A DNA stretch of 64,000 nt from positions 27,911,729 through 27,975,728 of the forward strand of contig CM049314.1 of the NCBI GenBank assembly GCA_026874595.1, read 5' to 3'. This stretch comes from Sipunculus nudus (taxonomy: Eukaryota; Annelida; Sipuncula; Golfingiida; Sipunculidae). The translations under genes and the position numbers were made by a program. Position 1 is the stretch's first letter. Each line of letters opens with the position of its first letter. Positions 11,470-24,254 of this stretch are shown piece after piece. The notes below the pieces were generated by a model. The model was not told the DNA's origin. It ran no database searches and saw only the letters and a list, made by a program, of their open reading frames with translations.

Positions 11470-12656
11470 TAAAGTACCTCGTTGTGTCTGGACTTGAGAA
11501 TTTATTTCGACACAAGCGGAGTTCGAGACAACCGATGTTTATTATATTCTACCATCTTCAGCCTTGATTATTATCTTTAAATACTGCACATGTACAGGGC
11601 TCATATATTGTTATCACAAACGTTTTCCTGAAAGAACAACAAAACATTTGTATAAAAATATTTATTAATTATAAAAAAACACCACAAAAATTATGATGAG
11701 GTAAATCAATAAAGTGATATAAGAACACATACATACACAAACACACAAATCATCATAGATTCAGATCAGTTTCGGTCAAACACATCAGACCTTCCCCACA
11801 AAAAGGCAGTAAGAGTCCCTTGCTTAAAACAAGAACGCTCCTGGTCAGAAACAAAGCTCTCAATCCCCCACAGAAATCTGAAGCAGTTATATGCGCCCTC
11901 TGACGACTGTAACAGCTTTCACAGATTTGGGTCAGCATAGATCACCTTGGTCTTCCAAAAATTCTTGATCCATGTACTCAGCGGGCTGGCGGGAATATTG
12001 AAGTCCTTTACAATCTGTGTCTTGGTCTCATCAGCACGTTCAAACTCGAGCCACTGAGATCTTCGTACTTCTACTCAATGGTCTTTACATCAAGTTTACA
12101 CTTTCCAGGCAGCGAACAGGTCATAGCGAACAGGATACGGACATTATAAATGTGAAGCAGTAATACAGTATAACGTACTCTACGGAAAAAAAAGAGTAAA
12201 CCATAGCGTTTAATGAGTAGCATCTTTGCCGGAATTAATTATGTAACTGGTTATACGGCCGTAGGTATGATTCATGTACCGTGCACAACTGTTATCCAAA
12301 AAATAATGAGGCATGAACTCGATTCGGGCGACAGATTTATCGCGCTTGACCAGTAAGAACCTTGTCGGTAATAATTAATTACCGGTATAACTGGTCATCA
12401 CAGCCTTATCACGACGGGCCGTGCACAACTGTTATCCAAATATTCACGCGACCCGACTTCGAGTCAAGCGCTAGAAATATTAGCTGATGACCAACAAAAC
12501 ACTTCGACACATCGGGTCTTTCGACACATCCGTGTTCGACACAAAAGGATTTAAATTAGTAAGGTTTAAGTGTTTTTTTTTGCAGTGACTCCTCATTCAA
12601 CATCGACGCAAGCGGGGATTTGACATAACCGAGTTCGACACAACGAAGTTTCACTG
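11470..12656 (-). mobile_element. pogo/Tigger-like DNA transposon remnant
   Basis: The minus strand starts at 12656 with CAGTGAAACTTCGTTGTGTC and continues with GAACTCGG/GTTATGTCAAAT-type repeats typical of pogo/Tigger ends; TA flanks it at 12657-12658. The opposite end (about 11470-11545) carries a diverged inverted copy (ACCTCGTTGTGTC, TTCGACACAAGCGGAGTTCG). Inside, a minus-strand frame at about 11950-12110 reads VKTIE*KYEDL then DETKTQIVKDFNIPASPLST. This matches the CENP-B/psq-type helix-turn-helix at the N terminus of pogo transposases (..IA.EFGIP.STLST..). The DDE domain is absent and stops interrupt the frame, so the element is dead and internally deleted (about 1.19 kb). Confidence 0.75.
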
Positions 12657-12794
12657 TATTTTCAAACATTAACGAAACCTGATATGACGGTCTGATTAAA
12701 AGTAATTTCCTCAACCTTTTTTTTTAATATTCAGCAGATCGATTAAAAAGTTCTGTCGAAAAAAAACAATAGTTTTGAAAGGGGTACACTTAAG

Positions 12795-13189
12795 TTTGCT
12801 TAATGGGTCACGGCGCTCAGCTGATTGTGACGGACATTAATTGCATCACTATTGTGGTATTATATTGAATCAATAAATTTAAGTGCATGATGGATATGGT
12901 GGACCATGATTAAGGAATATAGTGTTATTTATGTCTAAAATGTATATGAAATAACCAGATTGAAGGATTCATATGGAGTAAGATGTAGTGTATTATTGAT
13001 TAATTATGGAGGGGTATAACATATGATATGTTTGAGCAAATATGAAGGCAATGACAGCAAAAATTGGAACAATATTTTTACGGCTTATATATTAGACACC
13101 TATGCCTATTGGTAATATTGATACAAAATTCAAACCGGATGAAATGATCCCACAACTAAGAGGGAATGTGAGTTTACTATAATTTTGAA
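12795..13189 (+). repeat. Family R 5' end fragment
   Basis: ATGGGTCACGGCGCTCAGCT at about 12803 marks a family R 5' end, followed by about 350 bp of AT-rich sequence before the next 5' end at 13195. Confidence 0.6.
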
Positions 13190-13192
13190 CTA

Positions 13193-14425
13193 GGGACCAA
13201 TGGGTCTCGACGCTCAGCTGAATTTGTCTATAAGGATATTCTTTAAAGAATTTTTTTCGGGATGACAGTCCTCTGACCTTAACCGTGTGACCAAAAATTC
13301 TTAGAATTTCTTATCCTTGAGCTTGCAGCATTTACATTATTGTAACACTTTTTTTTAAAAAGTGACCTTGACCTCTGACGAGGTAACCACACAATTAACA
13401 GATTTCCTGACTTTGGGCAAGGAAGACACTAGTGAAAGATGGAAAGTTTGGTATGAAAAGTTTGATTTACAGTGCATCCACGATCATTTTTAAGATGTGG
13501 CTCCTGTGACCGTCAACCTTGATCTCTGGACCCTGAAAATCAAAATGTATTTACTTAAGTGGTGGGTCACCAATAAATCAAGTTTGAAGCCAATCTGTCT
13601 ACCCAAAGCAGAATTATCATCCATAAACTAATTTGTGAACAGATGGCCCCTGTGACCGTGAACTTCGACCTTGTTACCCCAAATTTATTTATGCTATCCC
13701 CATACTCAAAAATCAGCTAAAAGCCAAAGATGGAAAGTTTGGGATGCAAAGCTTGGCTTAAAATGCAGCCATAATCATTTAAAATAAGCGAGTCCTGACC
13801 TTTGACCTCATGACCCAACAATTATATAGGTTCTTGCTTACGAGGTAGGCCATATTTAAGTCATGTTTGAAATCCATGTATTAAACCGAGCTGGAGTTAT
13901 CATCTGGAAACAAATTTGTGTGGATGGACAGATGGACAGACAGACAGGGTAATTACTAAAGGGCATCCAGGTTTTGGGACACTAGATGTAATCACAGCTA
14001 AAAAAAAACTGACAGGATTGTTGCTATTTTACAATAAAAATAGAAAACTATTCGTTAAAATAACAAAAATACAGATGGCGCCACTACTTTTGGGGAACTA
14101 ACAAAACTAGTCATGGTTAATATTCAATGAAAGTTTCAAGACATTCCATGCATTACTTATCAAGATACTGGAGGTTTTGTATCATATTTTTAATTATTCT
14201 GGGGGGTACTTTTAAGACCCGTATCTCAAAGGATATAGGTAACAGTGATCTAATTTCAGATTTCCAAGGAAACCTTTTATTGACCTCCCTGGATATTCAC
14301 GTAGAAGATTCTAGGACCAGCAGTTACGATTTGTGCCCTGCTAATGGACGGCCGGACAACCGGACGGACGACAGACAAAGCACCATTCCTTTACCTCAGT
14401 TGACTTACAGTCAGCTGTGGTAAAA
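13193..14425 (+). repeat. Family R copy with nuclear-receptor-site (DR1) module
   Basis: Starts GGGACCAATGGGTCTCGACG. It carries several related units, each with a GTGACC..TTGACCT block followed by GGTGGGTCA..AAGTCAAGTTTGAA and AACTGGAGTTATCATC blocks. It then has GATGGCGCCACTAC (about 14077), ATTATTCTGGGGGG, and a GGAC array with the terminal TGACTTACAGTCAGCTG near 14420. A perfect DR1 lies at 13796-13808. Confidence 0.75.
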
Positions 14426-15190
14426 ACTTCCAAATTCCAAATATACTTTTTTTCTTTTGTCCTTCTTTTAAATATGTATTAGCATATGAAAAGCTAGGAG
14501 GAAATGGTCCTGCAAACTGGCGAAAACCAAATATTAAATATATGTTTGCCGAACTTGTACTGTGCACTTTTTGGACTATACCATAGATGCACGAGCCTCT
14601 CGTGATCAAATGTTCTTTATGTCAATAATATGTACGGAAAATTACCAAGGTTATAATAATACACATTTAGTTCATTAACTGTAATAAAATGCTGTAAAAA
14701 ATTCAATTTTTAAATGAGCTTGATTTTAATCTGATAAGTATATATTGTACTGTGTAATACATGAAAATTTGGGCTTGAATCATATTTCCATGTGCAAATT
14801 CAAAACAATTTAATCATGGATAAAAGTACCTCCTATTATGGCTTTAATAATTCATTTATTAGACTGAACATATTACAATTTACAGCTATATACTTAAAAT
14901 ATAGATTGCGCAACGCTTGCATTTTTTCTACACATAAGAAAAAAAAAACAGGATCATTCATGACTATAAATATCTTAATGCCATCATTAAACCTTAAAAT
15001 ATGTCAACAAGTACTTGTCAGAATGTAATAATTTATCAAGTAACGTTTATAAAAATTAATAAAATTATAAAAAATAAAGAGCATGGGATTTAAGACCTGA
15101 AAATGTATTTTGTAATAGGGCAAAATTTATCAACAGCAAAAAAAAAAGATATTAAATTATTAGATTTATATTGTTTAAGAAACCTGTCAG
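14426..15190. other. No gene seen
   Basis: Very AT-rich, with small frames on both strands and no recognisable exon or repeat. Confidence 0.4.
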
Positions 15191-15191
15191 T

Positions 15192-15330
15192 TGGAAATAG
15201 GAGAGAGCGAGAGGGGGAGTGAAAGGGAGAAAGAGAGGGTGAGAGACAGACAGACAGAGAGAGGAGTGAGGGGTGGAGTTCTCTGTGATGGTTACTGTAT
15301 GCAAGCAGCCTGGCCTACAGTGAGTGGGAG

Positions 15331-15382
<52 letters not shown>
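15192..15382. repeat. GA-rich tract and (AT)n microsatellite
   Basis: GAGAGCGAGAGG-type purine tract (about 15195-15270), then about 25 AT repeats (15330-15380). Opposing 70-90 residue frames here are low-complexity artefacts. Confidence 0.9.
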
Positions 15383-15388
<6 letters not shown>

Positions 15389-15429
15389 ATACACACAGTC
15401 ATGTAACATCACATTATGCAAAAACATGT

Positions 15430-16300
15430 TTATTTTTTAAGACATAAATCTTATAAATTTGCAAGACAATAAATATCTGAAAATAATATTAGATTTAAAA
15501 TTCACAATTTTAATTTGAACCACTATATATGCATTACCTGGCTCATATATTATCAAATAATGCATACTGATGGGTTTATTTATAGATATATTTCCTAAAA
15601 TAATTTAATAGAAAATGTTATTTTTTATAATGCTTCGCATGTTAGCAGAATCTATCATTATGTGTATATGCTGTGAATATAGAATCAAAAGTATTTACAG
15701 GAAAAAGAATATTTAAGGTACTGATTTTATATTTATGCTAATAACAAATTTGCAGATTTTTAGATCTAATTTGGTTATAGAATTTAATCTTGATGACATC
15801 AAGTCATATCCTTGAGAAAGTCTCTAGCTACAACCATTTTCATGTTAAGTGAGCAAATATCTTTCCTTTTTTTTTTACAAAATGTATTATGTTTGGACCA
15901 ATAACTTACAATAATTTACACATAATTGAACTACTTCTGGTAGGTACCTAGGAAATATATAGAGAAATGGCTATATTAAATATTGTCAATATTAGGTCAG
16001 TGGTTTTGATATTTTGCCGTCATGAAGTATGAAAATGGGTTTTTAATAGAAAATTGAGATTTTTCCTTAATATCTCTAAGGAACGAAATCCTATTGATTG
16101 ACCCAATATTTTGTAGGGTAGGAGATTTTTTGGTCATCGAACTGTATGCCGAATTCCAGAATCATAGGTCCAACGATTTCAAACGTACAGGTTCAACTGA
16201 CGGCACGACGGAGAGGCAGACGGGCGGACGGCAAGACGGACAGCAGGCGGACACAAAACCATTGCAATAGCCCAGTTTACTTATAGTCAGCTGAGCCAAA
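15430..16300 (+). repeat. Family R copy (A-type body), 5' truncated
   Basis: Shares ordered blocks with 7525-8800 and 24813-26222: TGTGTATATGCTGTGAATAT, AAGTGAGCAAATATCTTTCC, GGAACGAAATCCTATTG. It ends in a GACGG array and CTTATAGTCAGCTGAGCC at about 16281-16298. The 5' end motif is missing. Confidence 0.75.
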
Positions 16301-16309
16301 AAAATGCGT

Positions 16310-17010
16310 TGAATTTCGAAATATCTAGGGGTTGCCAGCGGCCTGCAGGAACTGATGAAATACACCATGGTCAATATGCTTGCAAAGAATCATAGTGATC
16401 AATGCAATGGTTGTTCAGATACTTGAGCTTTTGTATCAACATTTTAAATATTCTTTTTGATACTTCTTAGCCTCATAGCTCGGAGGACATGGGTAACATA
16501 GACCTAATTCAGGTCTCCATGAGATTGTTCATGGACCTCCAAGGATGTCAAAGAAGAAGATTCTTGGTCCAATGGGTACGATTTTTGACCTGTTAGCGCA
16601 CGACCTTATCTTTGAAGGTCTCAAATATTGAGAAAAATTGCGTACAAATTTAAAAAATAGAAGTGGCACCACCAGACTCCAGGAACTGATGATACACTCC
16701 GTGATCAATACGCATGCAAAGAATCGTTGTATTCAATGCATTAGTTGTTCTGATACTGAACCTTTTGTTTCAAATTTTTAATTATTCTTGGGGGGGGGGG
16801 TACTTCTGAGCCCTATAGCTTTGAGGATATGGGTAAGAGAGCCCTAATATCAGGTTTTCAGGAATAATTTTTCATGGACCTCCTTGGATGTCAAGATACA
16901 GGATTCCAGGTCCAGCGGTGACGATTTGCGTCTGATTAACGGACGGACAGCCTGACAGCGGACAAAGAGTGATCGATATAGCTTAGATGACTTTTAGTCA
17001 GCTGAGCTAA
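16310..17010 (+). repeat. Family R 3' half, two partial copies
   Basis: Two successive blocks each have a CACCAG..GGAACTGATGA.. start, a CAATGC(A)..TTGTTCAGATACTTGAGCTTTTGTATC block, ATTATTCTT with a G-run (G10 at about 16791), and CTCGGAGGACATGGGTAACA-type sequence. The second ends with CTTTTAGTCAGCTGAGCTAA at 16991-17010. Confidence 0.75.
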
Positions 17011-17411
17011 TAAAACTGAATAAATGTGTGATTGGAAGCCAATGTCGTCATTGGATTTGATACAGAGTGTGTATATGGCCCCTACCAAGCCATAGGGCTT
17101 AAACTCTACCCGTAATCGACATGAAGTCTAGTAGGTGTGATCTTAAAATACTTACTATATGCTATTTTCAGGTTTCACATCTATATCGCCATAACCTGTG
17201 CAACTTGGGCAACTTGAGCGGGACCTGGTGAAGTAACGTTTGCAAACCGATACGACGGCTGGACGGAGGTAAGACTGTCAAAATCCGACTTCAAACTCGG
17301 ATAAGTAAACCTTTAACAATAGGTTCTTTGTTATGAAAGGTTTCATGTTTTATTTTCTTTCTATAAAAGGCAAGTGTACCAATTCATGATAAAAAAGAAA
17401 AATATATTTAC
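17011..17411. other. No gene seen
   Basis: Unassigned sequence between repeats and the candidate exon. It contains a GGACGGAGGTAAGAC stretch but no supported feature. Confidence 0.35.
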
Positions 17412-17477
17412 TTTGCTTCTGAGAGTTTGAATTCCCATCGGTGGACGGTAAGACCGTCGGCGGTGTCGTTCCTTCCC
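17412..17477 (-). CDS. Candidate 66-nt phase-1 hinge exon (weak)
   Basis: On the minus strand an AG acceptor (TTTTATAG, AG = 17478-17479) precedes 66 nt that read, in phase 1, EGTTPPTVLPSTDGNSNSQK plus Q. A GTAAAT donor follows (17410-17411 complement). The Pro/Thr/Ser-rich sequence looks like an extracellular linker. Its phase 1-1 symmetry matches the C-type-lectin-like exons at 40-44 kb on the same strand. A 27-kb gene with repeat-filled introns is plausible in molluscs, but no transcript evidence exists and a chance ORF with splice sites is quite possible. Confidence 0.25.
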
Positions 17478-17686
17478 CTATAAAAGAGACAGCATCGAAT
17501 AATGTTCATGTCAGCTTGCAATATGATAAAACATAATCATAATTTAATGTCGATTAATATAATATAAAGTTCACAAAATTTCATGGAGAATGGAAATAAT
17601 TTCGAGCACAAAACTCTCATTCTCATTTCAGAATGATAAGGCAATAACTGATAAGCAAATTTCATGTGGTCAGTACACATTTTTAT

Positions 17687-17692
<6 letters not shown>

Positions 17693-17750
<58 letters not shown>
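17693..17750. repeat. (AT)n microsatellite
   Basis: About 28 AT repeats. Confidence 0.95.
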
Positions 17751-17751
<1 letters not shown>

Positions 17752-18478
17752 GAACCAAGCAACAATATAGAAATACGATATTATTGGTATGGGCTACCTG
17801 GTCTGACCCTGATCATTTATGTGTGCCATTATAGTTGAATAGTCTTCCATGGCAGAAGGTATCGCCTGCCGAGACCATGTTTGTGCCCATTCCACTCACT
17901 TTTTGTTTATATGGAATCCCATGCGATATCAAAATGTAGGTACGACAAGTCGCTGAAGATTGACGGTGTTTCAAAAGAATATAGCAAGAGGAAAACCGTC
18001 AAGGGTATAAAATGATATGCTTGGAAATTTGTAAACAGGTAGGACAAGTTTACATGTTTTACGATTTGTAACGGGACAATATATCTCTCTATATTTAAAA
18101 TAATCTGATCAGGATAATTCGATAACGTAAGTATTTTACTAAATGCGGAATCTCATTAGATTAGTAAAAGTGTTAAACTATGTTAACCTAAATTTAATAA
18201 TGTGCTCAAATTCACAAATATAAGTCATCTTTGCAAACCTTTTTCCAATTCGTTCAAACTTTGAATATGACGGAGAAATATGTTATTATTAGAGGTACTT
18301 TAACTATAATTAATGTAAGAAAAGCACCCGCTGTCACTTGGACTGCCCCATCCACCTAAAGAATTATGGTCACTTGACCTCTCGCTGAGCTCCGTGTTCG
18401 GGCATTTTCGCTTGCACATATGTCGTTGTCATTAGCGCACGTTTAAGTCTTTTGTCACGGTACTGTGACTGCACCGCT
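17751..18478. other. No gene seen
   Basis: Non-repetitive-looking sequence without a supportable exon. Confidence 0.35.
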
Positions 18479-18590
18479 ATGTCTCAGCACGGAGACAGCC
18501 ATGAGGTCTCTCCAAGACGTTGTAGTTCGTGTAACCAGCCATGTAAAGGCCACGATGATCCAACTGGTAAGCAATATAAAAAATAGAAAC
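18479..18590 (+). pseudogene. Possible zinc-binding N terminus of a decayed ORF
   Basis: From ATG at 18479 the frame reads MSQHGDSHEVSPRRCSSCNQ followed by PCKGHDDPTGKQ and a stop within 40 codons. The C-x2-C-x3-C-KGH-PTG pattern resembles short Cys/His zinc-binding motifs that open gag-like or transposon-associated ORFs in invertebrate genomes (recalled in general terms only). A GTAAGC donor overlaps the PTG codons, so a real 5' exon is an alternative. Downstream frames are broken. Confidence 0.25.
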
Positions 18591-18689
18591 TTCCTTGGTG
18601 AAGAAATTGTGGTCGAGGAACCACTCACAGTCCGAAGTCCATCAGACCATGACGGTCCGGTTTCGCTAGAACTGACCATGCGCTAACGT

Positions 18690-19335
18690 ATATAAGAAAT
18701 GTGCAACATCTCTGTCGGACTTGACGTTTTGCGAGAATCCAAGGACTCCATCTCTTAATACTGTTGGCCAGCAGAATTTTCTTGTAAACCTACTCAGCTG
18801 TGCACTACAGATAAAACTGCAGAAATTGTTTTCTCTATCTCAGCTTTAAGGATGGATTATAAAACAATTAGCTTACACCTTGTGGGGAGAGGATCTTTGA
18901 AAAGATCGTCATATTTTAGACAAACAAACATCTTCAGACTCTGAGGAACCATCGCATTACTTTTGCCAGTTTTATAAGCCTCGTCTTAAAACCAACAGTC
19001 ATTTGTTTATGAGATGAAGGACAAAAACAGCATATTTGAATTTGTGTTTGATGAAAATTGATGGTTCAGTTTTCAGAGTGGGAGAGAGAGCAGTCTTCTT
19101 TAGCTTAAATGACTTGCCCCGGTTTGATTTTCCTAAATTAAAAATGGACCACGTGTATAAAATTCTCTACAAAAACTGATCCCTTCGGCATCAGATGTTA
19201 TTCATTTTTTAGATACAACAGGTACCACTAGTCTAATTAGTTTACTTATGCTGCCTGAATTCTGGCCTAGATATCCTTGGCAAACCTACATGGTTTGTGA
19301 CCAATGAGGCTCCCAAAGCAATCATTTGTAAAAGA
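18690..19335. other. No gene seen
   Basis: Frames are interrupted and no domain is recognisable. It may be the decayed remainder of the element opening at 18479. Confidence 0.3.
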
Positions 19336-19339
19336 GAAA

Positions 19340-21722
19340 CAAGTGACCCATGGGTCATGACGCTCAGCTGCCAAGCATGACCTGCGACATCATGGGCTGC
19401 AATTCACAACTTCTAGTAAAATTAATGCAGAACCTATATGCCAATTTTGTTTAAACTTTTAAAATTGCCATAAATTCTTATCATATATGTCTGGTTAAAA
19501 CATTGTGAATGATGGTCTGAGGCAAAATGTATGGTTGTTGAGCTATCAGGAACTTATCCCTCAGCTTGCTCGATACCTGTTAGTCTCAAAAGGAATACCA
19601 CACAGGCCACATATAAGATCAAAATATAGCAAAAGTTCAAGGAAATCCATGCAAGAATTATTGTGAAACGGGTGCTTCCATATTAATTTTTATTCAATAC
19701 AAGCCAACTGTACTGAGCTTTCATAAATGATGGTCATATTTATTAAGAAATCTTTGACCCAATGCAAGATTACATTAATATACATCCCATTGCATTCACT
19801 TTAATAGTTCTTGAGATAATATGTTCTAAAGGAATTTAAAGATGGCGTCCTGGTGGCCAAACATCATAAAAAAATCACAGAAACTGTCCTGGCAAAGGAT
19901 TTCTAAAATGGCTACCTGGCAGACATAATGGTTTTCTGACAAGTCACACATCCTCCAATAAGACACTAAACTTGTAGCAATTGCTTCAAAGGATGTAACA
20001 GTTATGAATGTCCAAAACAATTCAAAAGGCATGATCAGGTTGGAGAGCTCTCATATCAGATTTATGAACATGCAAATGTAAAAAGTGCAAGTCCAATTTG
20101 TTTTAATTATCAGCTTGCTATTCAATGGGGTCAGCAGGGTAGGTAAACTGCAAAACCTAAAAGAAAAGAAATGCAGAAAGCATCACTAAGAGTCTTGTAA
20201 TCAAATAAAGCCATCCTAAATCCAGGTACAGACCCACATATTATCAGAACAAACACTTGCTGGTATATCTGATAATTTGTATAATAATATTCAGATATCT
20301 AGAAAACTTAGTTTATTGCTATGATTCCATGATATAAACTGCAAAATGTTCCCATCATTTTATAAATCAGTAGCTAAACTTAACACTTAACTTTCATAGT
20401 CTTAATGCCTGCCCAAAGCATTCCGGCAACAGTGTTTTTTATGCACTAATGATATATCCTTATCACTCCATGAGCTGATACAAAAGGGAGTCATATTTCA
20501 CAAGTGTCACTGACAATTATGGGCACATAGTGAGATGTACCAGTTGTGAGTGCCATATGGTTATATATACAAGAAAACAAGAAATATAGAGATGGTCTAC
20601 AAAATAAGTTATTGTGAACATCCCTGACCTATACCTTGGCCTTTTGCCAACATATCAACTGGATTCTTTCTAAATGATGGGTAACTACTAACCACTTACA
20701 TCTGGCCGGATGTAATTACTTGGCAATCAATGAGTGAATAACTTAGACCTTCAACCTTTAACCTCCTGACCAGCTGACCTCAAAATCAATTAGTGATTTC
20801 TTCATGCAAAAAGACCCATAAATATAAAGTTTGAATCAAATTCAGTGATGCATAGATGTGGCATATGTGAAAGACTGAAGGTTTGGGTTGAACAGTTTCA
20901 CTTGAAATATGTTCACAAGCATTTAGAACAATATTGTAACCTTGACCTTTGACCTTTTGAACTCAACATCATTAGGCTTCTTCTCCTATTGGTAGGTAAG
21001 CCATATATGACAGATGGAAAGTATAGATTGAAAAGTTTGCTGAAAATGACTCCACGCAAGAAGAGGGTGCTGTGAACTTGACCTTTGACCTCAAAATCAA
21101 CAGGTGTTTTCCCCTGTTGGCAGAGAAGCGATATCAGTGCTGAAAGGTTTGGAATGAAAGGTCTAGCTTGAAATGTGTCCACAACCTTTTCAAAGAAGTG
21201 GATCCTGTGACCCTGACCTTTGATCTTGTGACCTCAACATCTATAGGACTCTTCTCCCATTTAGTAGTTGAGCTATATGTGAAAGATCAAAGAATTGGGA
21301 TTAAAGGTTTGGCTTAAAATGCATCCTGAGGCTTTTCAAAGAAGTTGGTTCTGTGACCTTGACCTTTGACCTTTTGACCTCAAATTAATTATGGTTCGTC
21401 CCCTGTTGGTAGGTGAGCTGTATGTGAAAGATGGACGGTTTGGGATGAAAATTTTGGCTAAAAGAATTATTTCTGGGGGGTGCAAACACACCCCATAACT
21501 TCGAGAATATAGGTCGCAGTGACCTAATTTCAGGTTTGCAAGGAGATCTTTTTAGAACTTCTAAGAATGCATAGGGTTCATGGCCCTAGCCCCTATGGTT
21601 ACGATTTGTGCCCTGCTAACGGACGGACGGCCGGCCGGACGGCCGGACGGACAGACGGAAGGACGCCGGACAAAGACCCATCGCTATAGCCCAGCATGAC
21701 TGAAAGTCAGCTGAGCAAAAAA
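19340..21722 (+). repeat. Family R, long copy (2.4 kb) with DR1-rich module
   Basis: The 5' end is at 19345-19356 (GACCCATGGGTC) followed by GACGCTCAGCTG. The interior from about 20750 has at least four ~140-bp units containing TTGACCTTTGACC, then AGGTGAGC/ GGTAGGTAAGCC, ATGGAAAGT..TTGG(G)ATGAAA and GGCTTAAAATGCATCC blocks. It then has a near-perfect IR3 (21511-21525), an expanded GGAC/GGCC array (21619-21665), and the terminal hairpin at about 21688-21718. Perfect DR1 sites lie at 20943-20955, 21079-21091 and 21360-21372. Confidence 0.75.
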
Positions 21723-21729
21723 CGAAACA

Positions 21730-23500
21730 GAAAAAAGATGTTACGGTAAAGCTTGCAAAATAATGCTTGCAAAGTTGATGGTTGATGTTCAAACTTTATT
21801 GATGAACGAGGCCATTGTTGTTTGCAATCTACCAGATCGCGACTGTACGTTAGACTCCTTCCAGTTCTGAGAGTTTGTTAAAAGCCTGTTACTGTCGGGG
21901 TCAGGAAGCTCATTAAGCAGGTATTAGATGTTTGACCGATGAAGCCACATAGCTGATGAAGTCAACGCTGAAATGGTGAACGATGGTGACGAAAACGTGA
22001 TAGCCTAAAAGAAGAAAATCAAGACCATGATAAAAACTTGATAGTTCTCCTAAACAGGGAGAGACAGGGACACTTAAAGTTTAACACACTGAAAATCCAG
22101 TTCTGGCTTTCTTGCATAGCAGGATGACTCTGCAATAGAGGGAGGACTATCGTAGAATTGCCTATTCCAGGGTCAATACATATAGTTCAGCATTTTAGAC
22201 ATGGTAACATGTCTGAATTTCTGCATCCATTGCAAGAACTGATGAAAACCGATGAACAGTTGTTCATCACTACATCAGACTACCTTTACTAAAGCAAAGG
22301 AGATTACTGTTGCTGAATTAATTTATCTTAGAAAAGCCCATCATTCTACAGACATTGCTTATGAGTCAGCTCTTGATGCAGCGATGATGTATCCACCAGA
22401 CAGAAACGTCACTAATACACCGTTTCATACACACCTGAGTGAACCTCTATGCGTAGAAAATATGAAAGTGACAGCTATCTGTTAAGCATAATGAATCCAT
22501 GAATGTATTTTAAAGAGCTGACTATTCATACATACCACCAGCCTGTTGAAAGCACAAGATAGGTCCATCAGCTCGATGCGGTTTACAAAATTATCTGATA
22601 AAGCTTGTCTACAAGAAGGTTCAACACACTGGTCCTGGATGTGTCAGAATCAAGATCTGCTTTGGCAAGAACAGATTCCTCTCATATATTTTACTAGATA
22701 CGGAATACCACACAGGTTGCTGACGAAAATTTATATACTGTATGTCACCCAGTATTTCTTCACGAACTAGATGTTAATCACGCAGTCACGTTATCTCATG
22801 GTTAAAAAAACTATAATTAATGATTTTTGTTTATTGTAGAAAACAAATAACACATAAATATGGCCTTGATTTACTCAGGATCACCAAACTCAAGATCATA
22901 AGTTCAGTCCCACCGTCGCTGCAATGGCTGGAGAACCAGAACTAAGTGGCGACATGAAAGTTTTTTTTACACCCACCGTATGATTACGTGAAACTTTAAA
23001 TATCATAACATTCAAGGGGACGGCAGTATGGTAATATAACCAATATATCCGGCCCTGGATCGTATATGGTGCAAACCATATGAGGAACATTTCACAGAAA
23101 CCGGGTGCATGTTCATCAAGCGGCACCGCAATCCAACTAGTATATTTCCCTGCCTACCTGTGTGGCGAAAGTCCAGTGCACGCCTTTCAGTGGGCAAGAA
23201 ATTACAACATCCAGCAGCCGCCGATAAATCGGCATCTTAATCAGTTAGAACCCTAAGGGAACTTTTCCTATGTGAACCATTGAATCACATCCCGGTGATG
23301 GATTCACTGGGCAAGAAACGGTAAATCATTCAGATAACCTGTAATGATGAACGCAGACACAACTTTCACGTATGTTTCCAGAACAGGCAGGTCCGCAAAC
23401 CCTTGATGTTTTCTTTCCGTCTGCAATAAGAAGATGGCATGGACATGGCATCGTTGGGTATTTTCATTTGTGTTAATCTACATCAATTGCTTGCAACTTT
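21730..23500. other. Unclassified sequence with decayed frames
   Basis: Several 60-80 residue plus-strand frames lie close together (22252-22485, 22546-22770, and another near 23050-23240). Their amino-acid composition is normal, but there is no recognisable motif and the breaks are frequent. This could be a degenerate transposon or dead gene. No function is offered. Confidence 0.25.
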
Positions 23501-24250
23501 GATATGGTGAAAAGTCTGTTGTGGTTTTCATATTTAACATTAAGGAACATGTTTAATGTATAATCAAAAGTGTTTTCACTAAGCTGATCAACAGAACCTG
23601 TGAGAAAGTAAATTTAGATACAACATATAATTGATAATGACAGTTAATATGGCTTTGTGCAATAAAGCAGTTACCTGAAATAGTATATTGTGTATTCTGT
23701 ATATATGACGAAATATTATATGGTCTTCTGGAATGATATATGTGGGCGAGCACAAACAATTTCAGAATAAAACAGTTTACTTAAATATCATTTTATCAAT
23801 TGTACATAAGAAAGATATCCAATATCATGCAATGATCCATTTTCTTACATTTTTTCATGAAATTTACTTTAAATTTACATAGAACCATTATGATGTTTGA
23901 GTGTTATTCTAAATTGGCTCAATTCCCTTGTCCGAATTTATATTCCATCAAAGTGCAAACATTAGGAAAAACTGGTTAGGCCATTTTTGTCTCGCTTTAC
24001 ATGACGACTGGAATAGGTTCAGGAAAGTCCTTTCATTATCATGAGTATTACAGACAACTATTTAAGATAATCCTAATTCCAATGGGTTATTAACACACAT
24101 AGACGCACATGCAATCATCAACCTGGAAGGGTTGTGGAGCACATGGCCAGGCATACATGTCTTTACAGCATAAACTGAGAATCAAGCCATTACTGAACAG
24201 ACGAGGCGTAGTAAGCCGGGGTGAAGCACATTGCACTGATAAACAGAATA
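23501..24250. other. No gene seen
   Basis: AT-rich intergenic sequence. Confidence 0.4.
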
Positions 24251-24254
24251 ACAA

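Noticed and set aside
15152-15427. Overlapping ORFs with Ile-Tyr runs
   Set aside because: They run through GA and AT microsatellites; low complexity on both strands.
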